A stretch of 64,000 bases of DNA from an uncultured Arenicella sp. Lineage in GTDB: Bacteria > Pseudomonadota > Gammaproteobacteria > Arenicellales > Arenicellaceae. A program made the position numbers and the translations under genes. Below the pieces are notes generated by a model. It saw nothing but the letters and a program-made list of their open reading frames with translations, did no database searches and was not told the origin of the DNA. Positions 48,062 through 57,218 of the stretch are shown piece by piece. How positions within the stretch are numbered: position 1 is the stretch's first letter; the number at the start of each line of letters is the position of its first letter. Location of the stretch: assembly GCA_937974565.1 (NCBI GenBank), contig CALJWL010000037.1:92896-156895 (forward strand), read 5' to 3'.

Positions 48062-50749
48062 ATGAGGTTTTTAAGTATGTTAATCAGTTCTGCGTTGATA
48101 ATAAAACGGCTTTCATTACTGTTGGCTTTAGCCACTTTGTCTCTCAGTATTACGACCAATGCCAGCCAGTCCCAAACAGTCGATCGAAACTTTTCAGATG
48201 GCAGCATAGCCAGTGTTGCTGAGTATCACGGGGACTACTTTTTTAAGCCAAATGGCGAAGTGGTGAAAATATACCGCAAGAAAGACGTGTTTATTCTTTC
48301 TGATAAAACGGCGCCTTTTCAACCCAATACACCTGATGCTTCATCCGATTTTGAACGATTGAAAACCACATTTAACGGCCAGTTGACGCAGATCAAAAAG
48401 CACAATCTGCCTGGCATGAAAGTCGTTAAAATTAAGCATAAATCACCCTCTTTAGCCGAAAAGCCAACCGTTAACGCCGATTCGAGTGGCGTCAGCATTG
48501 GGGCTATTCATCGTTCATTAAAAGGGGCGATGAATGCACAGCCGGTGTTTACAACAAAAAGTGGCCGCGGTGACCTGATGTTGTTAGCCAACATCACCCT
48601 TGAGCTTAACGATTCTGTTGATGCACAAGAAGCCTTGGCCAACCTTCAAAAGCGCTTCAATCTTAAACTCATTCGCAAGTTAAACGTGTCAGGGCAAGTC
48701 TACAGCATGCAAAGCCACAGTTTGATAGGCGACCCTGCCAAACAATTTGCATTAACAAGATCGATCTCGGGTGCGACGGGCGTTAAATGGGCGGAACCGC
48801 AGTTTTTTATGAGAGCAGAGCGAAACGCGTTTACCCCTAATGATCCGTTGTTTGCCCAGCAGTGGAATTTAAAGAACGCGGGCTATCGTGGCTCTAGGTG
48901 TGACGCGGATTGCGATGCGGATAACGCTTGGATGATCAATAACGGCACCGGTGGTGCCACTGGAGAAGACACCGTCATCGCGATTATTGACGATGGAGTT
49001 CAGTTAGACCACCCAGATTTAGAGACAAATATTTTAGCGGGTGGTCAAGATTTTGTTGACGACAATGGTACTTTTTGTGGTGATGATGGTATCGCTGGCG
49101 TAGATGCCGACCCCAGCCCCAGCCCAGTGGTCAGCTGCACTATCTCTGGTGACGCCATTGATGCCGACAACCATGGAACCGCTGTTGCCGGTATCGCCGC
49201 CGCCGTTGGGTCTAATATGCAAGGCATTGCCGGTGTTGCGTTCAACGCCAAAATCTTACCTGTACGAGCAATTTCTGACTACGATGTGGCCAGCCCGACT
49301 TCAACGGCATTGTGTGATCGTTTAGCCGAGGCGATGGAATTTGCCGCTCAAAATGCAGACGTAATCAATGCAAGCTGGAATTTACCGATTGAGTGCGCGG
49401 CCTTAACCGCCGCAATAGAACGCACGACCAATGGCACGGTGACCATGGGGGGCGGTTCAAAAAGAGCAAATGGGGCACCGGTTATAGTTGCAAGTGGTAA
49501 CAACGCGTCAGGCTGGGTAAAAGTAACGGTTCCGGTGGAAGCCGGTGAACACGCCTACGAATGGCGGTTATTACGATCCGACTTCCCAGACGACCCCAAC
49601 GGGTTACACGATGACACGGTATGGATAGACGATATCACTTGGAGCGACGGTTCTTTAGAAGACTTTGAAACAACCAGCAATTTTTCAAGCGGGGATTTCA
49701 CCACCGACTGGGTGTTAAACAGTTGCAACGCATTTTGCGACTTTGGCGGCCCAGACGAGCCCGTTTGGGGCATTAACACTAACCCCGACATTAACTATGC
49801 CAGATCGGGGTCTAATTCAGCCAGCCTCTTCAATTCGATTAATTCAGAATGCGGTAACAGCTATCTGCACACATTGCGTGATGGCCCGGCAGGGGAAGTG
49901 TCTTTCTGGGTTTGGGTTTCCGCAAACACTCAAGATGGCTTTGACCGTTTTGAATTTTTAGTTGATGGCGAAGAAGTACTCAGCTACGGTGATTTAGCCG
50001 CTTTTGGCTTCGTGGATAACACCGTTGGTTATCCAGCGAGCTTAAGCAACAACAGTGGCTCTACTGAACAAGGTGTCATTGCGGTTGGTGCCAGCACTAG
50101 TGGCAGCTTATCGGGTAATTCGAGCGTTTCTGATGCTGATCAGTATCGCGCACCATACAGTCAATTTGGCCCCCAACTGGATGTGGTTGCACCCGGTGGC
50201 GATCAACATCTGGGAATCACCACAACTGATCGAATAGCGGCATCAGGGGCGGACAACCTGGGGTTTAATATTTCAAGCAGCCCTTTTGAATTGACTGACC
50301 GAGCGTACACACAGAACTTTATAGGCACTTCAGCGGCCGCACCAACCGTGTCAGGAATTGCCGCGGCTATTATTGCCACCAACTCAGCATTGAGTGCGCA
50401 AGAAGTAAAAGATTTAATTAAAGATACCGCCGACCCGATAGATGCAAATCGAGTCGTTTATGTCGCGGGTCGTAATGATCAATACGGTCATGGCAGAGCC
50501 AACATGTTTAAAGCCGTTAGCGTTGCTGGTGGTGCGAGCAACCCGGTAACCGAACCGGCCGCGGCATGCGCTGCCGACCCGTTTGATTATAGGGTTGCGG
50601 ACGATAGAATCCTTCCAAGATTCGCCCCTCAAACTCTAGCAGGGTTCTGCCCTGCATTGGGGCCGTTACCGGTTCAACAAGGCGATGAATCTGCGCTTTG
50701 TTTTCCAGTGCCAACACGCAATGCCGGCACCGCTGTAATTTGTATTTAA
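48062..50749 (+). CDS. Secreted S8 serine protease with inserted beta-sandwich domain
   Basis: An 895-residue exported subtilase. The signal is near residues 13-35; ATG 48062 is used, but ATG 48077 has GAGG upstream. Residues about 170-255 form a prodomain-like region before the catalytic core. The triad is Asp310 (AIIDDGVQLDHPDL), His371 (DNHGTAVAG) and Ser757 (GTSAAAPTVSG), with oxyanion Asn480 (VASGNN). About 165 residues (roughly 484-650) are inserted between the oxyanion loop and VDNTVGYPAS. This insert has WVKVTVPVEAGEHAYEW and WIDDITW first, then FETTSNF, EVSFWVWVS and FEFLVDGEEV, the reverse of the usual order in MAM-like or adhesion beta-sandwiches. The C-terminus is Cys-rich. Substrate unknown. 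Confidence 0.88.
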   Translation: MRFLSMLISSALIIKRLSLLLALATLSLSITTNASQSQTVDRNFSDGSIASVAEYHGDYFFKPNGEVVKIYRKKDVFILSDKTAPFQPNTPDASSDFERLKTTFNGQLTQIKKHNLPGMKVVKIKHKSPSLAEKPTVNADSSGVSIGAIHRSLKGAMNAQPVFTTKSGRGDLMLLANITLELNDSVDAQEALANLQKRFNLKLIRKLNVSGQVYSMQSHSLIGDPAKQFALTRSISGATGVKWAEPQFFMRAERNAFTPNDPLFAQQWNLKNAGYRGSRCDADCDADNAWMINNGTGGATGEDTVIAIIDDGVQLDHPDLETNILAGGQDFVDDNGTFCGDDGIAGVDADPSPSPVVSCTISGDAIDADNHGTAVAGIAAAVGSNMQGIAGVAFNAKILPVRAISDYDVASPTSTALCDRLAEAMEFAAQNADVINASWNLPIECAALTAAIERTTNGTVTMGGGSKRANGAPVIVASGNNASGWVKVTVPVEAGEHAYEWRLLRSDFPDDPNGLHDDTVWIDDITWSDGSLEDFETTSNFSSGDFTTDWVLNSCNAFCDFGGPDEPVWGINTNPDINYARSGSNSASLFNSINSECGNSYLHTLRDGPAGEVSFWVWVSANTQDGFDRFEFLVDGEEVLSYGDLAAFGFVDNTVGYPASLSNNSGSTEQGVIAVGASTSGSLSGNSSVSDADQYRAPYSQFGPQLDVVAPGGDQHLGITTTDRIAASGADNLGFNISSSPFELTDRAYTQNFIGTSAAAPTVSGIAAAIIATNSALSAQEVKDLIKDTADPIDANRVVYVAGRNDQYGHGRANMFKAVSVAGGASNPVTEPAAACAADPFDYRVADDRILPRFAPQTLAGFCPALGPLPVQQGDESALCFPVPTRNAGTAVICI

Positions 50750-50774
50750 GGCTATAAAAGTAACGCCGGTGGTG

Positions 50775-50801
50775 AGCTAACGGCCTGAGTTGTCGTTAGC
50801 T
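50775..50801 (+). terminator. Candidate terminator hairpin after the S8 protease gene
   Basis: AGCTAACG (50775-50782) pairs with CGTTAGCT (50794-50801) across an 11-base loop, followed by TTCTATTTT on the plus strand. The 3' arm overlaps the stop codon of the convergent rpiA gene. The imperfect T-run lowers confidence. Confidence 0.45.
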
Positions 50802-51455
50802 TTCTATTTTGGTAATGCCATCGTCGCCGCCCAATAGCAATACATCCGCACCGCGTTGCGCAAATAGACCATTGGTCACCACACCGGCTATTTGATTAAT
50901 ATTGCGTTCGGTTTCCACTGGGTTTTCAATCTTCATTCCATGCACGTCAATAATCATATTACCGTTGTCGGTAACAACACCATCGCGCAATACCGGGTTG
51001 CCGCCCAGCTTTACCAATTGCCTAGCGACGTAAGATTTTGCCATCGGAATGACTTCTATTGGCAATGGAAAAGCACCAAGCACATCGACTAACTTTGAAT
51101 CATCAGCGATACAGATAAATTTGTCGCTGGCGGCAGCTACGATTTTTTCTCGTGTTAAAGCGGCGCCTCCGCCCTTGACCAAATGCCGATGTTTAGTCGA
51201 CTCGTCGGCACCGTCCACATAAATCGGCAAATCACCCACTTGGTCCAGCTCAAAGACTTTAATGCCATGGCTTTGCAACCGCTCTGCCGATGCTTCAGAA
51301 CTGGCCACCGCTCCTTCGATGCGGCCTTTTATTTTGGCCAGTTCATCAATGAATAAATTGGCGGTTGAGCCTGTGCCAACGCCAATTACCCAATCCCATT
51401 CTAGGTATTCTATGGCGGCTTCGGCGACGAGTTGTTTTGCTTGTTCTGGTGTCAT
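50796..51455 (-). CDS. rpiA: Ribose-5-phosphate isomerase A
   Basis: RpiA interconverts ribose-5-phosphate and ribulose-5-phosphate in the pentose phosphate pathway. The 219-residue protein shows [49 protein letters not shown] (phosphate and catalytic Asp/Lys region) and LLLGGDDGI. It lies downstream of folA by 57 bases and may belong to the thyA-folA group, linking nucleotide precursor supply. Confidence 0.96.
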   Translation of the reverse strand: MTPEQAKQLVAEAAIEYLEWDWVIGVGTGSTANLFIDELAKIKGRIEGAVASSEASAERLQSHGIKVFELDQVGDLPIYVDGADESTKHRHLVKGGGAALTREKIVAAASDKFICIADDSKLVDVLGAFPLPIEVIPMAKSYVARQLVKLGGNPVLRDGVVTDNGNMIIDVHGMKIENPVETERNINQIAGVVTNGLFAQRGADVLLLGGDDGITKIES

Positions 51456-51512
51456 GTTGTGTTTTTGCGCTTGTTTGGTTTTTAGTCGAATATAAAGTGC
51501 CAGTTGTGTTTG

Positions 51513-51995
51513 CTAGCGCCGCACATACGTAACGTAGTCAAAGTTTGGGTCGCAATGATGGTTTTTAATTCGCGATACTTCTTGAAAGTCACTGCCAGAG
51601 AAGTTAGGAAAGAACGTGTCCGCCATAGGTGCATCGTACACTTTGGTAATTTCAAGTTGAGTGGCGTAAGCTAAAAACAGCTTATAAATTTGACCGCCAC
51701 CGATGATAAATGCTTTTCCAGTGTCTTCTTTTTCAGCAAGACTCAAGGCGTGTTCAATGGTGCCGCACACACTGACTTGCTCAGCACTCCAGTTGATGTT
51801 CTCGGTAAGCACAATATTCAGTCGGCCAGGCAAAGCGCGCCCAATGGAGTCAAAGGTTCTTCGCCCCATAATGATGGGCGAGCCCATGGTGAGTTCTTTG
51901 AAACGCGGCAAATCACCAGGAAGGTGCCAAAGCAACTCATTATTGTGGCCCATTTCGCCATTTTCACCGATGGCTGCAACTACTATAATTTCCAT
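51513..51995 (-). CDS. folA: Dihydrofolate reductase
   Basis: FolA reduces dihydrofolate to tetrahydrofolate with NADPH. The 160-residue chromosomal-type enzyme has Asp28 in WHLPGDLPRFK (the substrate-binding acid), GRRTFDSIG, the NADPH loop LPGRLNIVLT and FIIGGGQIY. thyA is 39 bases upstream in the same direction; ThyA makes dihydrofolate that FolA recycles, so the pairing is functional. Confidence 0.97.
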   Translation of the reverse strand: MEIIVVAAIGENGEMGHNNELLWHLPGDLPRFKELTMGSPIIMGRRTFDSIGRALPGRLNIVLTENINWSAEQVSVCGTIEHALSLAEKEDTGKAFIIGGGQIYKLFLAYATQLEITKVYDAPMADTFFPNFSGSDFQEVSRIKNHHCDPNFDYVTYVRR

Positions 51996-52034
51996 ATGTA
52001 TTCCAGTGGATTAATGGTTGTTACGACACTCAGT

Positions 52035-52940
52035 TTAAACAGCCACTGGTGCCTTAATGGCCGGTTCTGGGTCGTAGCCTAAAAGCTCAAAATCATCGAA
52101 GCTAAAATCAAATAAACTCACAACATCGGGGTTGATACGCATTGTCGGCAGAGGCTTCGGTGAACGACCCAACTGTTTTAAGACTTGCTCTTCGTGATTA
52201 TTGTAAATATGAACATCACCAAATGCATGTACAAAATCTCCTAACTCAAGTTTACACACTTGCGCCACCATCATCGTCAACAAAGCGTAACTGGCGATAT
52301 TGAAGGGCACACCAAGAAACAAGTCAGCACTGCGCTGATACAACTGGCAACTCAGTTTATTGTCGTGAGAAACGTAAAACTGAAACAGTGTGTGGCACGG
52401 TGGCAGGCCAGCTTTGGCCATTTCTTCTATCTCGGCTGGATTCCAAGCGGAAACAATCAAACGGCGTGAGTTAGGGTTATTTTTAATTTCATTAACCACC
52501 CACGCTAATTGGTCCACGCCAGAAAAATTACGCCATTGCTTACCATAAACAGGTCCTAATTCACCCCATTGCTTAGCAAATTGAACGTCTTTTTTGATGC
52601 GTATAACAAATTCATCCAGGCGCTCTTCCCATTCGCACGAATGCTTGGCTATCTCGCCTAGCCCATTTTTATTTAAGTAGTTTTGAAATGGCCACTCATT
52701 CCAGATAGCCACGTTGTTGTCTACTAAATACTTGATGTTGGTATCACCACGCACAAACCACAATAACTCATGAATGATGGCACGCAAAAATACTTTTTTT
52801 GTTGTTAATAGCGGAAAACCTTCTGACAAATCACAACGAATCTGTCTGCCAAACACACTTCGAGTGCCGGTGCCAGTGCGATCGTCCTTACCAATTCCAT
52901 TATCGTGAACGTCTTTCAGGAGGTCTAGGTAGGCTTTCAT
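52035..52940 (-). CDS. thyA: Thymidylate synthase
   Basis: ThyA methylates dUMP to dTMP using methylene-tetrahydrofolate. The catalytic Cys182 is in [22 protein letters not shown] and DVHIYNNH are family signatures. At 301 residues it is longer than the 264-residue E. coli enzyme because of an insert of about 45 residues (81-125, [10 protein letters not shown] onward) in the small domain, as in the longer ThyA of some Firmicutes. Operon with folA. Confidence 0.97.
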   Translation of the reverse strand: MKAYLDLLKDVHDNGIGKDDRTGTGTRSVFGRQIRCDLSEGFPLLTTKKVFLRAIIHELLWFVRGDTNIKYLVDNNVAIWNEWPFQNYLNKNGLGEIAKHSCEWEERLDEFVIRIKKDVQFAKQWGELGPVYGKQWRNFSGVDQLAWVVNEIKNNPNSRRLIVSAWNPAEIEEMAKAGLPPCHTLFQFYVSHDNKLSCQLYQRSADLFLGVPFNIASYALLTMMVAQVCKLELGDFVHAFGDVHIYNNHEEQVLKQLGRSPKPLPTMRINPDVVSLFDFSFDDFELLGYDPEPAIKAPVAV

Positions 52941-53018
52941 CTAATTAAATACGGGATTACATGGAAAAGAAACAGATAGACAGTGCATGGCGAAGGTCTG
53001 TTTTGAACAGGCAAAAGC

Positions 53019-54305
53019 TTACTCAGCCTCACGCGCGACAGCTCGGTAGCCAATATCATCACGATGATACATATTGTTCCAAGAAATTTTTCCTACGGAT
53101 TCATACGCTCGTTTTTGTGCCTCAGTCACATCATCGCCTAAGGCAGTAACGCACAATACGCGCCCACCGGAAGTAACAATGTCGTCCCCTTCAGCCGCTG
53201 TGCCAGCATGAAAAGTCTTGCAGTTTGGTGTATCGCATTGCCCCAAACCCGAAATCGCATCGCCTTTTTCATAGCTTTCAGGGTAACCCCCTGCGGCTAA
53301 AACAACCCCCAATGCGGCACGTTGATCCCAATCGGCTGTTGTATGAGCAAGCTCTTTATTGAGTGCCGCCATGCACAATGCCGCTAAATCAGATCTTAAA
53401 CGCATCATAATTGGCTGAGTTTCTGGGTCACCAAATCGGCAATTGTATTCAATGACCTTAGGCGTGCCATCGGGTGTGATCATCAAGCCGGCGTACAAAA
53501 ACCCGGTGTAAGGGTGACCCTCTTGCTGCATTCCACTGACGGTAGGCTTGATCACTTGCTGCATGATTTTATCGTGCATTTGAGCGCTGACAACGGGCGC
53601 AGGCGAATAGGCCCCCATGCCACCGGTGTTAGGGCCTTTATCACCGTTGTCGCGTGCTTTATGGTCTTGCGATGTGGCCATTGGCAGCACATTATCCCCG
53701 TCTACCATGCAAATGAAGCTGGCTTCCTCACCGGCTAAAAACTCTTCAACAACAATACGCGCACCGGCATCACCAAACTTATTGTCGATCAACATGTCTC
53801 GTGCCGCGGCCGTGGCTTCGCCTATTGTCTGAGCCACAATCACGCCCTTACCAGCGGCTAAGCCATCGGCTTTAATTACAATAGGAGCGCCTTGCTTTTC
53901 GATGTACTCACAGGCGATATCGGCATCGGTAAAAACTTGATACGAACCTGTAGGGATGTTGTATTTTGCTAAAAAGTCTTTGGTGAATGCTTTGGAGCCT
54001 TCCAATTGTGCGGCCCCTGCTGTGGGGCCAAAACAATGCAGCCCGGCTTTAGTAAAGGCATCAACCACGCCCATTACCAATGGCGCTTCTGGGCCAACGA
54101 TCGTCAAGTCAACGTCGTTGTCATTGGCGAATGAAATCAGTTTATCTATCTCTTCAACACCGATGGCCACGTTTTCTACTTTGTTTTCAATTGCTGTGCC
54201 AGCATTGCCGGGGGCAACGTAAACGGTAACAACCGAGTCGGCCTGTGCCACCTTCCAAGCTAATGCGTGTTCGCGGCCACCACTGCCAATGATCAATACT
54301 TTCAT
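53019..54305 (-). CDS. purD: Phosphoribosylamine-glycine ligase
   Basis: PurD (GAR synthetase) joins glycine to phosphoribosylamine in de novo purine synthesis. The 428-residue ATP-grasp enzyme starts MKVLIIGSGGREHALAWK and has EASFICMVDG, PNTGGMGAYSPAP and YNCRFGDPETQ. The usual partner purH is not in the window. It precedes thyA by 78 bases on the same strand. Confidence 0.97.
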   Translation of the reverse strand: MKVLIIGSGGREHALAWKVAQADSVVTVYVAPGNAGTAIENKVENVAIGVEEIDKLISFANDNDVDLTIVGPEAPLVMGVVDAFTKAGLHCFGPTAGAAQLEGSKAFTKDFLAKYNIPTGSYQVFTDADIACEYIEKQGAPIVIKADGLAAGKGVIVAQTIGEATAAARDMLIDNKFGDAGARIVVEEFLAGEEASFICMVDGDNVLPMATSQDHKARDNGDKGPNTGGMGAYSPAPVVSAQMHDKIMQQVIKPTVSGMQQEGHPYTGFLYAGLMITPDGTPKVIEYNCRFGDPETQPIMMRLRSDLAALCMAALNKELAHTTADWDQRAALGVVLAAGGYPESYEKGDAISGLGQCDTPNCKTFHAGTAAEGDDIVTSGGRVLCVTALGDDVTEAQKRAYESVGKISWNNMYHRDDIGYRAVAREAE

Positions 54306-54396
54306 TTTATTAGATTATAAGTTTTAGAATATGAGCAGCGCTCACACTTCAAATGAGGGTTCTGAAAGCCAAGATTTTACATGCTGCCAAGGTAAA

Positions 54397-54418
54397 AACC
54401 TATCCGAAACGATAGGTT
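54397..54418. terminator. Bidirectional rho-independent terminator after the thiolase gene
   Basis: AACCTATC and GATAGGTT form an 8-bp stem around the loop CGAAAC, with T-runs on both strands (CTTTTT to the right and, on the minus strand, TTTTT to the left). It lies between the thiolase stop and purD. Confidence 0.8.
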
Positions 54419-54463
54419 CTTTTTAATTCACCGCCAGCGGATTGATCACCTCAAAAACACAGC

Positions 54464-55645
54464 TTAAACCGCCTCAACAACCATCGCGATGCCTTGACCG
54501 CCGCCAATACAAAGCGTGGCTAGACCGTATTTTCCATCGACACGGGCCAACTCGTAGATCAGTTTAGTCAAAATGATAGCGCCACTGCCACCGATTGGGT
54601 GACCCAAAGCAATGGCGCCACCGTTAGGATTGGTTTTCTCGTTCGGAAAACCTAATTCTTTTGATACCGACAGTGCCTGCGCAGCAAAAGCCTCATTTGA
54701 TTCGATCACGTCCAGATCGTCAACCGACAAATTAGCCCGCTCTAAGGCTATCTTTGATGCCCCAACAGGCCCAATACCCATGATTTCATTTGGTACACCA
54801 CAACGCCCATAAGAAACCACTTTGGCCATCGGTTTCAGCCCTTGTTTCTCAACCTCAGCTGCGGTAGCCAACACCACCATACTGGCGCCATCATTAATCC
54901 CAGAGGCATTGCCTGCTGTAACGGTTCCGCCGTCTTTAAACACCGCCCTTAGCCCACTCAGAGCGTCAAGAGTGGAACCTGCACGCGGATGCTCATCGGT
55001 ATCAAACACGTTGCTACCTTTACGAGTTTTTAACTCATAAGGCATTATCTGTTCTTTAAAATAACCTTGCTCGATGGCGTTTACCGCACGCTGTTGACTC
55101 TGCAGCGCAAACTCATCTTGCTGCTCACGTGATATGTCGTACTTATCCGATAAATTTTCAGCCGTAACACCCATGTGACCAACACCAAAGGGGTCGGTTA
55201 GCCCGCCGGTTAATTCGTCTTGGATTTTACCCTCGCCCATGGGTTGCCCCCAGCGATTGGTGGTCAATAAATGCGCCGCTGAACTCATGCATTCAACACC
55301 GCCCGCAACAGCCACACCCACCTCGCCCAACTGCAACTGTTGAGTGGCAAACGTGATCGCCTCCAGGCCAGAACCACACAACCGGTTAACCGTCAAAGAT
55401 TGTGTGTGGGTTGGCAAACCGCCTTGTTTTGCCACTCGACGTGCCATGTAGGCGTCTTTAATGTCGGTACGCAGCACGTGACCGACCACATTCGAACCAA
55501 TTGACTCAGGGTCAACTCCGGCTCGCTTAACGGCTTCGGCTGTCACCGCCGCGCCAAGGTCTGCGGGTGCCACTCCTTTCAAGCTGCCACCAAAACTGCC
55601 AATTGCCGTACGTACGGCACTGACGATAAACACTTCGTTTGTCAT
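54464..55645 (-). CDS. Acetyl-CoA acetyltransferase (thiolase)
   Basis: A 393-residue thiolase using ATG 55645; a GTG three codons upstream is in frame. The nucleophilic Cys90 is in NRLCGSGLEAI, the His motif is GHPIGGSGA and the second catalytic Cys is in LCIGGGQG. The length and sequence fit biosynthetic thiolases (PhaA/AtoB-like), which make acetoacetyl-CoA for polyhydroxybutyrate or ketone metabolism, but a degradative role cannot be ruled out. No phaB or phaC lies next to it. Confidence 0.93.
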   Translation of the reverse strand: MTNEVFIVSAVRTAIGSFGGSLKGVAPADLGAAVTAEAVKRAGVDPESIGSNVVGHVLRTDIKDAYMARRVAKQGGLPTHTQSLTVNRLCGSGLEAITFATQQLQLGEVGVAVAGGVECMSSAAHLLTTNRWGQPMGEGKIQDELTGGLTDPFGVGHMGVTAENLSDKYDISREQQDEFALQSQQRAVNAIEQGYFKEQIMPYELKTRKGSNVFDTDEHPRAGSTLDALSGLRAVFKDGGTVTAGNASGINDGASMVVLATAAEVEKQGLKPMAKVVSYGRCGVPNEIMGIGPVGASKIALERANLSVDDLDVIESNEAFAAQALSVSKELGFPNEKTNPNGGAIALGHPIGGSGAIILTKLIYELARVDGKYGLATLCIGGGQGIAMVVEAV

Positions 55646-55772
55646 AATAAACACTCAAATAAGGTCTTAAAAATATTGAAACTAGTCTAACAAGGCGATG
55701 AACACGTGACCAGTTCAGTAACGAGATGCTGACTATTACTTCGCTTTATCCGCTTTGTGATACTGTACAGCC

Positions 55773-57089
55773 ATGTCGCAAAAAACGCCCAAAACCATTA
55801 CTTTTTATTTGCTGATTATTGCATTGGCCGGCAGCGGCGCTTGGGGAATTTCGCTGATTTTTAGCGAAACACAAAACACAACCTTGGCTTTTCGGCCTGC
55901 TTTGCAAGACCAGATTAATGTCCAAAAAACCAAGGAAAGTCAATTAACGCAACGCAACGTACCTTTAGCCAAAGAGGCTCAGAACCAACATAAAGAGCCG
56001 ACATTTAATGACCTTATGTCCAAACTCGCCTCTCACCCAACAGAGGCGCGTCCTACAACACACGCACTTAATGAGCAACTGAAACTGGTTGAAACGATGC
56101 TAACCGAATCTCGGTACAATGAGTTGTCACACCACATCAACGATCATTATTCGTTGTTCTCTTCACAAGACTTAACCCAGGTTCGCCTACTTTACCAAAT
56201 GCGGGCACACGCATTGTCTCGCAAGGGCGCCAGTGGTGACTTAGTAGCGTTGTATCGCTCAGAAGCAAGCATTTTTAATGACCTTACGGCCTGGTTAAAT
56301 TTAAGCCGCATCGCAATACAAACACAGAAGTGGCAAACGGCGTTTGATGCCACGTTGCAAGCAAGCCTTCAAGAGAATGATGGGGTAAAGCTACAAAAAC
56401 AATTGAAAAGGCTCTTTAGGGTCACCGCGAACCTGCGTGCCAGCCTAGAGAAACAAGGCGACAAGCTGGGTGTTCATGAACTCTACAGCGCATTGTATAA
56501 AGCCCACCCAGGTTACCCCAGATTCCAATTAGAATTGGCTTACTCATATTTGCGCTTGAATCAGCCGGACGATGCACGACCATTATTACAGCCATTACAA
56601 TTTGATATCGAGCTGGGTAAAATCAGCCGCGATGTACTGACAAGGCTTAACCAATCAAACACCGAATCCGTTGCGGCCTTATCTCCAGAGCCATCAAATC
56701 CGGACATTGAGGTTCCCTTACAGCGACAGGGAACCAACCTCATCGCCAACCTTAATATTAATAATCGCAACGTACCCTTGTTGCTCGATACAGGCGCTTC
56801 AATTACAGCATTAGATAATCGATTAATAGACCAATTGGGCTTGCCCGCAACTGGGCAAGTGATACAGTTAAGCACGGCTAATGGCGTACGAAGCGCTCGA
56901 CTTTATAGAGCTAATCGCCTGCAACTGGGCCGATTTAGATTAAAAAACCACATCATTGCCGGCATTGACTTAGGAAGATCAAGCGCATTCTCCGGCCTTC
57001 TAGGAACAGACTTGCTAAATGGTCTTAGTGAAAACCATTCATTTCTTATCGATAACAACAAAAGTGCGCTTATTTTTAGACCCAAGTGA
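55773..57089 (+). CDS. Membrane-anchored retropepsin-like aspartic protease with TPR region
   Basis: A 438-residue protein. One N-terminal hydrophobic anchor (FYLLIIALAGSGAWGISLIF, residues about 8-29) is followed by about 280 residues of helical, TPR-like repeats (LYRSEASIFNDLTAWLNLSR and RFQLELAYSYLRLNQPDDAR). The C-terminal 115 residues are a single retropepsin-type domain with LLLDTGASITAL (active-site Asp339) and GLLGTDLLNGL. Such clan AA proteins act as dimers. A periplasmic role in envelope or protein turnover is inferred. It is divergent from the thiolase gene. Confidence 0.85.
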   Translation: MSQKTPKTITFYLLIIALAGSGAWGISLIFSETQNTTLAFRPALQDQINVQKTKESQLTQRNVPLAKEAQNQHKEPTFNDLMSKLASHPTEARPTTHALNEQLKLVETMLTESRYNELSHHINDHYSLFSSQDLTQVRLLYQMRAHALSRKGASGDLVALYRSEASIFNDLTAWLNLSRIAIQTQKWQTAFDATLQASLQENDGVKLQKQLKRLFRVTANLRASLEKQGDKLGVHELYSALYKAHPGYPRFQLELAYSYLRLNQPDDARPLLQPLQFDIELGKISRDVLTRLNQSNTESVAALSPEPSNPDIEVPLQRQGTNLIANLNINNRNVPLLLDTGASITALDNRLIDQLGLPATGQVIQLSTANGVRSARLYRANRLQLGRFRLKNHIIAGIDLGRSSAFSGLLGTDLLNGLSENHSFLIDNNKSALIFRPK

Positions 57090-57218
57090 CCGATCTTAAT
57101 TCAGCTTTTACCGTTGATGAAATGTGCCTCATTGAAGCGGACACCTCCGTCACCAAGCCTGTGCGCATAATGACAACCAACACCTTTATTAAATTTTCTG
57201 GAAGAAAGATAAGCTCAA

